40,958 bases of DNA from contig JBOGJI010000227.1 of assembly GCA_050747865.1 (NCBI GenBank), positions 1 through 40,958 on the forward strand, in the 5' to 3' direction. A program made the position numbers and the translations under genes. The notes below the pieces were generated by a model. The model had not been told where the DNA came from. It worked only from the letters and a program-made list of their open reading frames with translations, and did no database searches. This stretch comes from JBOGJI01 sp050747865. Its GTDB lineage: Bacteria > Acidobacteriota > Thermoanaerobaculia > Multivoradales > JAHEKO01. This document shows, piece after piece, positions 39,762 through 40,958 of the stretch (position 1 is its first letter; each line of letters begins with the position of its first letter).

Positions 39762-39974
39762 GCTGCGGGTTCTCTCAGGACGTGAAGTCTGTTCCATTCT
39801 CGCCAGACACGGTTTCAGGAAGTACGGAGGCGAGGAAGCCACATTGTGATGCAGCTTCGCCGCGGCGATACGACGGTCACCGTTCCGGTTCCCGATCACA
39901 AAGAAATCCGCATAGGCACCCTGCGTTCGATTATTCGTCAGTGCGGTCTGTCCCGAGACGAGTTCGAGGATTGA
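39754..39974 (+). pseudogene. hicA: HicA-family toxin, broken by a one-base frameshift
   Basis: HicA is a small double-stranded-RNA-binding-fold mRNA interferase. The first frame gives ARLRVLSGREVCSILARHGF. In the next frame the gene continues QEVRRRGSHIVMQ, then TTVTVPVPDHKEIRIGTLRS IIRQCGLSRDEFE, carrying the conserved GSH catalytic region. The shift lies at the TTT of 39813-39815; one lost T explains it. As sequenced, the toxin would stop before the active-site histidine. The loss could be real inactivation, with hicB left behind, or an assembly error in a short T-run. The stop overlaps the TTG start of the next gene. Confidence 0.75.
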
Positions 39975-40958
39975 GCGCTCGTAGAGGCCGAACAGGCATC
40001 AGGGTCTCACTTTCGCTCGCCTTCGCTGCGGTTGCGTGCACCTCGGATTCCTTTGACCGAGGTGATCGGGGCGCCGTCGCCAAGCCCTCTATCCTGCTAG
40101 TAACGCTGGACACCACGCGGGCGGACGCGATCCAGCCGGAATCCGGAGCGGTGGACACGCCGGTGCTGGCCGAGCTCGCTGCCGGGGGCGTGCGCTTCAT
40201 CCAGGCCTACTCCACGGTGCCAGAGACGCTGCCGGCGCATGCGTCGATGTTCACCGGGCTCTATCCGGCGGGGCACGGAGTGCAAGAGAACTCGCGGTCG
40301 TTGACCGAAGAGCACGAGCTGCTGGCCGAGCGGCTGGCCGCGGACGGATACAGGACGGCGGCGTTCGTGTCGGGAGCGCCGCTCCTGCGCCAGTTCGGGC
40401 TGGCGCGAGGATTCCACCACTACGACGACGCATTCGGTGGCGAAGCTGGCGAGCGGCGGGCGGACGCGACGACCGCGGCGGTGCTCGAGCACCTGGAGGG
40501 CGAGGGTCCCGGACCTCTGTTCCTCTGGGTCCACTACTACGATCCGCACGATCCGTACGACCCGCCGGAGCCCTACCGGTCCCGCTTCGCCGACGCTCCC
40601 TACCTGGCGGAGATCGCCTTCATGGATCAAGAGCTGGGACGCCTGATCGAGGCATTCCGGGCGCACGTCGGCCCTGGCGAGCATCGGATCCTGGTCGTCG
40701 GCGACCACGGCGAGGGCCTCGGCGACCACGGCGAAGCCCTGCACGGGAACCTGCTCTACCAGGGGGTCATGCGCGTGCCGCTGATCGTCGCGACAAACGG
40801 CATCGAGCCGCGCGAGGAGCCCCGGCCGGTCAGCATCAGGCGGGTCTTCGACACGGTGGCGGGCTGGGCCCAGGGCGAGGAATCGCCGGGCCTGCTGAGC
40901 CCTGCGGAGGAGCCCGTCCTCGCCGAGGCCATGAGGCCCTTCCTGCAGTACGGCTGGC
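39971..40958 (+). CDS. Sulfatase/alkaline-phosphatase-superfamily lipoprotein, N-terminal part
   Basis: About 329 residues are visible before the window ends. A TTG start gives a lipoprotein leader (IRVSLSLAFAAVAC) and overlaps the hicA stop. The fold markers are clear: ILLVTLDTTRADA with metal ligand D47, TLPAHASMFTGLYPAGHGV, LWVHYYDPHDPYDPP, and VGDHGEGLGDHGEALHG. In FGly sulfatases the nucleophile is Cys or Ser in C/SxPxR; here the corresponding place appears to hold T86 (TLPAH). It may therefore be a phosphatase- or phosphodiesterase-like relative rather than a true sulfatase. No upstream in-frame ATG exists, so the TTG is the most economical start. Confidence 0.8.
   Translation, partial: MSARRGRTGIRVSLSLAFAAVACTSDSFDRGDRGAVAKPSILLVTLDTTRADAIQPESGAVDTPVLAELAAGGVRFIQAYSTVPETLPAHASMFTGLYPAGHGVQENSRSLTEEHELLAERLAADGYRTAAFVSGAPLLRQFGLARGFHHYDDAFGGEAGERRADATTAAVLEHLEGEGPGPLFLWVHYYDPHDPYDPPEPYRSRFADAPYLAEIAFMDQELGRLIEAFRAHVGPGEHRILVVGDHGEGLGDHGEALHGNLLYQGVMRVPLIVATNGIEPREEPRPVSIRRVFDTVAGWAQGEESPGLLSPAEEPVLAEAMRPFLQYGW

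Overview
The window looks like chromosomal DNA of a high-GC Gram-negative heterotroph. Lipobox-bearing lipoproteins, two TonB-dependent receptors with an N-terminal carboxypeptidase-regulatory-like domain, many secreted serine hydrolases and an SpmA-SpmB fusion fit Acidobacteriota best. That placement is inference from gene content; there is no rRNA or other strong marker. No tRNA, rRNA or CRISPR array was seen.

Layout. (1) 1-6748 is mostly housekeeping: a TldD/PmbA-family gene and mtaB overlap on the minus strand, an exported amidohydrolase overlaps a signal-peptide-bearing pcm on the plus strand, and rmuC and uppP are on the minus strand. (2) 6854-10945 is a plus-strand unit: lysA, a beta-lactamase-fold lipoprotein and a PLP-dependent decarboxylase. 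(3) An IS1182/IS5-like insertion sequence (10945-12428) sits exactly where the decarboxylase gene and a convergent XRE-cupin regulator end, and supplies part of both stop codons. (4) 13188-31997 is the most interesting block: two TonB receptors with closely matching 71-base upstream regions, an S12 serine hydrolase, then an almost gapless series. That series holds an S15/CocE-type hydrolase, a YkvI-like membrane protein, an N-acyl-D-amino-acid deacylase/erythromycin-esterase fusion, a GNAT acyltransferase, an enolase-superfamily NSAR/OSBS, an S12 hydrolase/VanX-type D,D-dipeptidase fusion and an M20 deacylase. (5) 32018-35122 holds an ECF sigma factor with a long structured leader, a small protein and an mscS gene apparently split by about 0.7 kb of foreign DNA (a 161-bp palindromic MITE plus a haloacid-dehalogenase relic). 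(6) 35163-39486 on the minus strand holds a 2,4-diaminopentanoate-dehydrogenase-like oxidoreductase, an AmpD-type amidase lipoprotein, SpmAB and a second M20 hydrolase. (7) 39534-40958 holds hicB, a frameshifted hicA and the start of a sulfatase-like lipoprotein cut by the window edge.

How the genes may work together. The central block reads as a D-amino-acid / peptidoglycan-peptide salvage locus. Outer-membrane receptors take up ligands, secreted or periplasmic hydrolases (S12, S15, VanX-type) release D-amino acids, and a membrane carrier may import them. The GNAT + NSAR + M20 trio matches the known N-succinyl route that converts D-amino acids irreversibly to L-amino acids. The XRE-cupin regulator, divergent from the first receptor, is the obvious candidate controller. 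The scheme is inference; the family assignments rest on visible motifs.

Several genes carry single-site frame disruptions (serine hydrolase near 17741, hicA near 39813, possibly the transposase N-terminus). These could be real decay or assembly indels.
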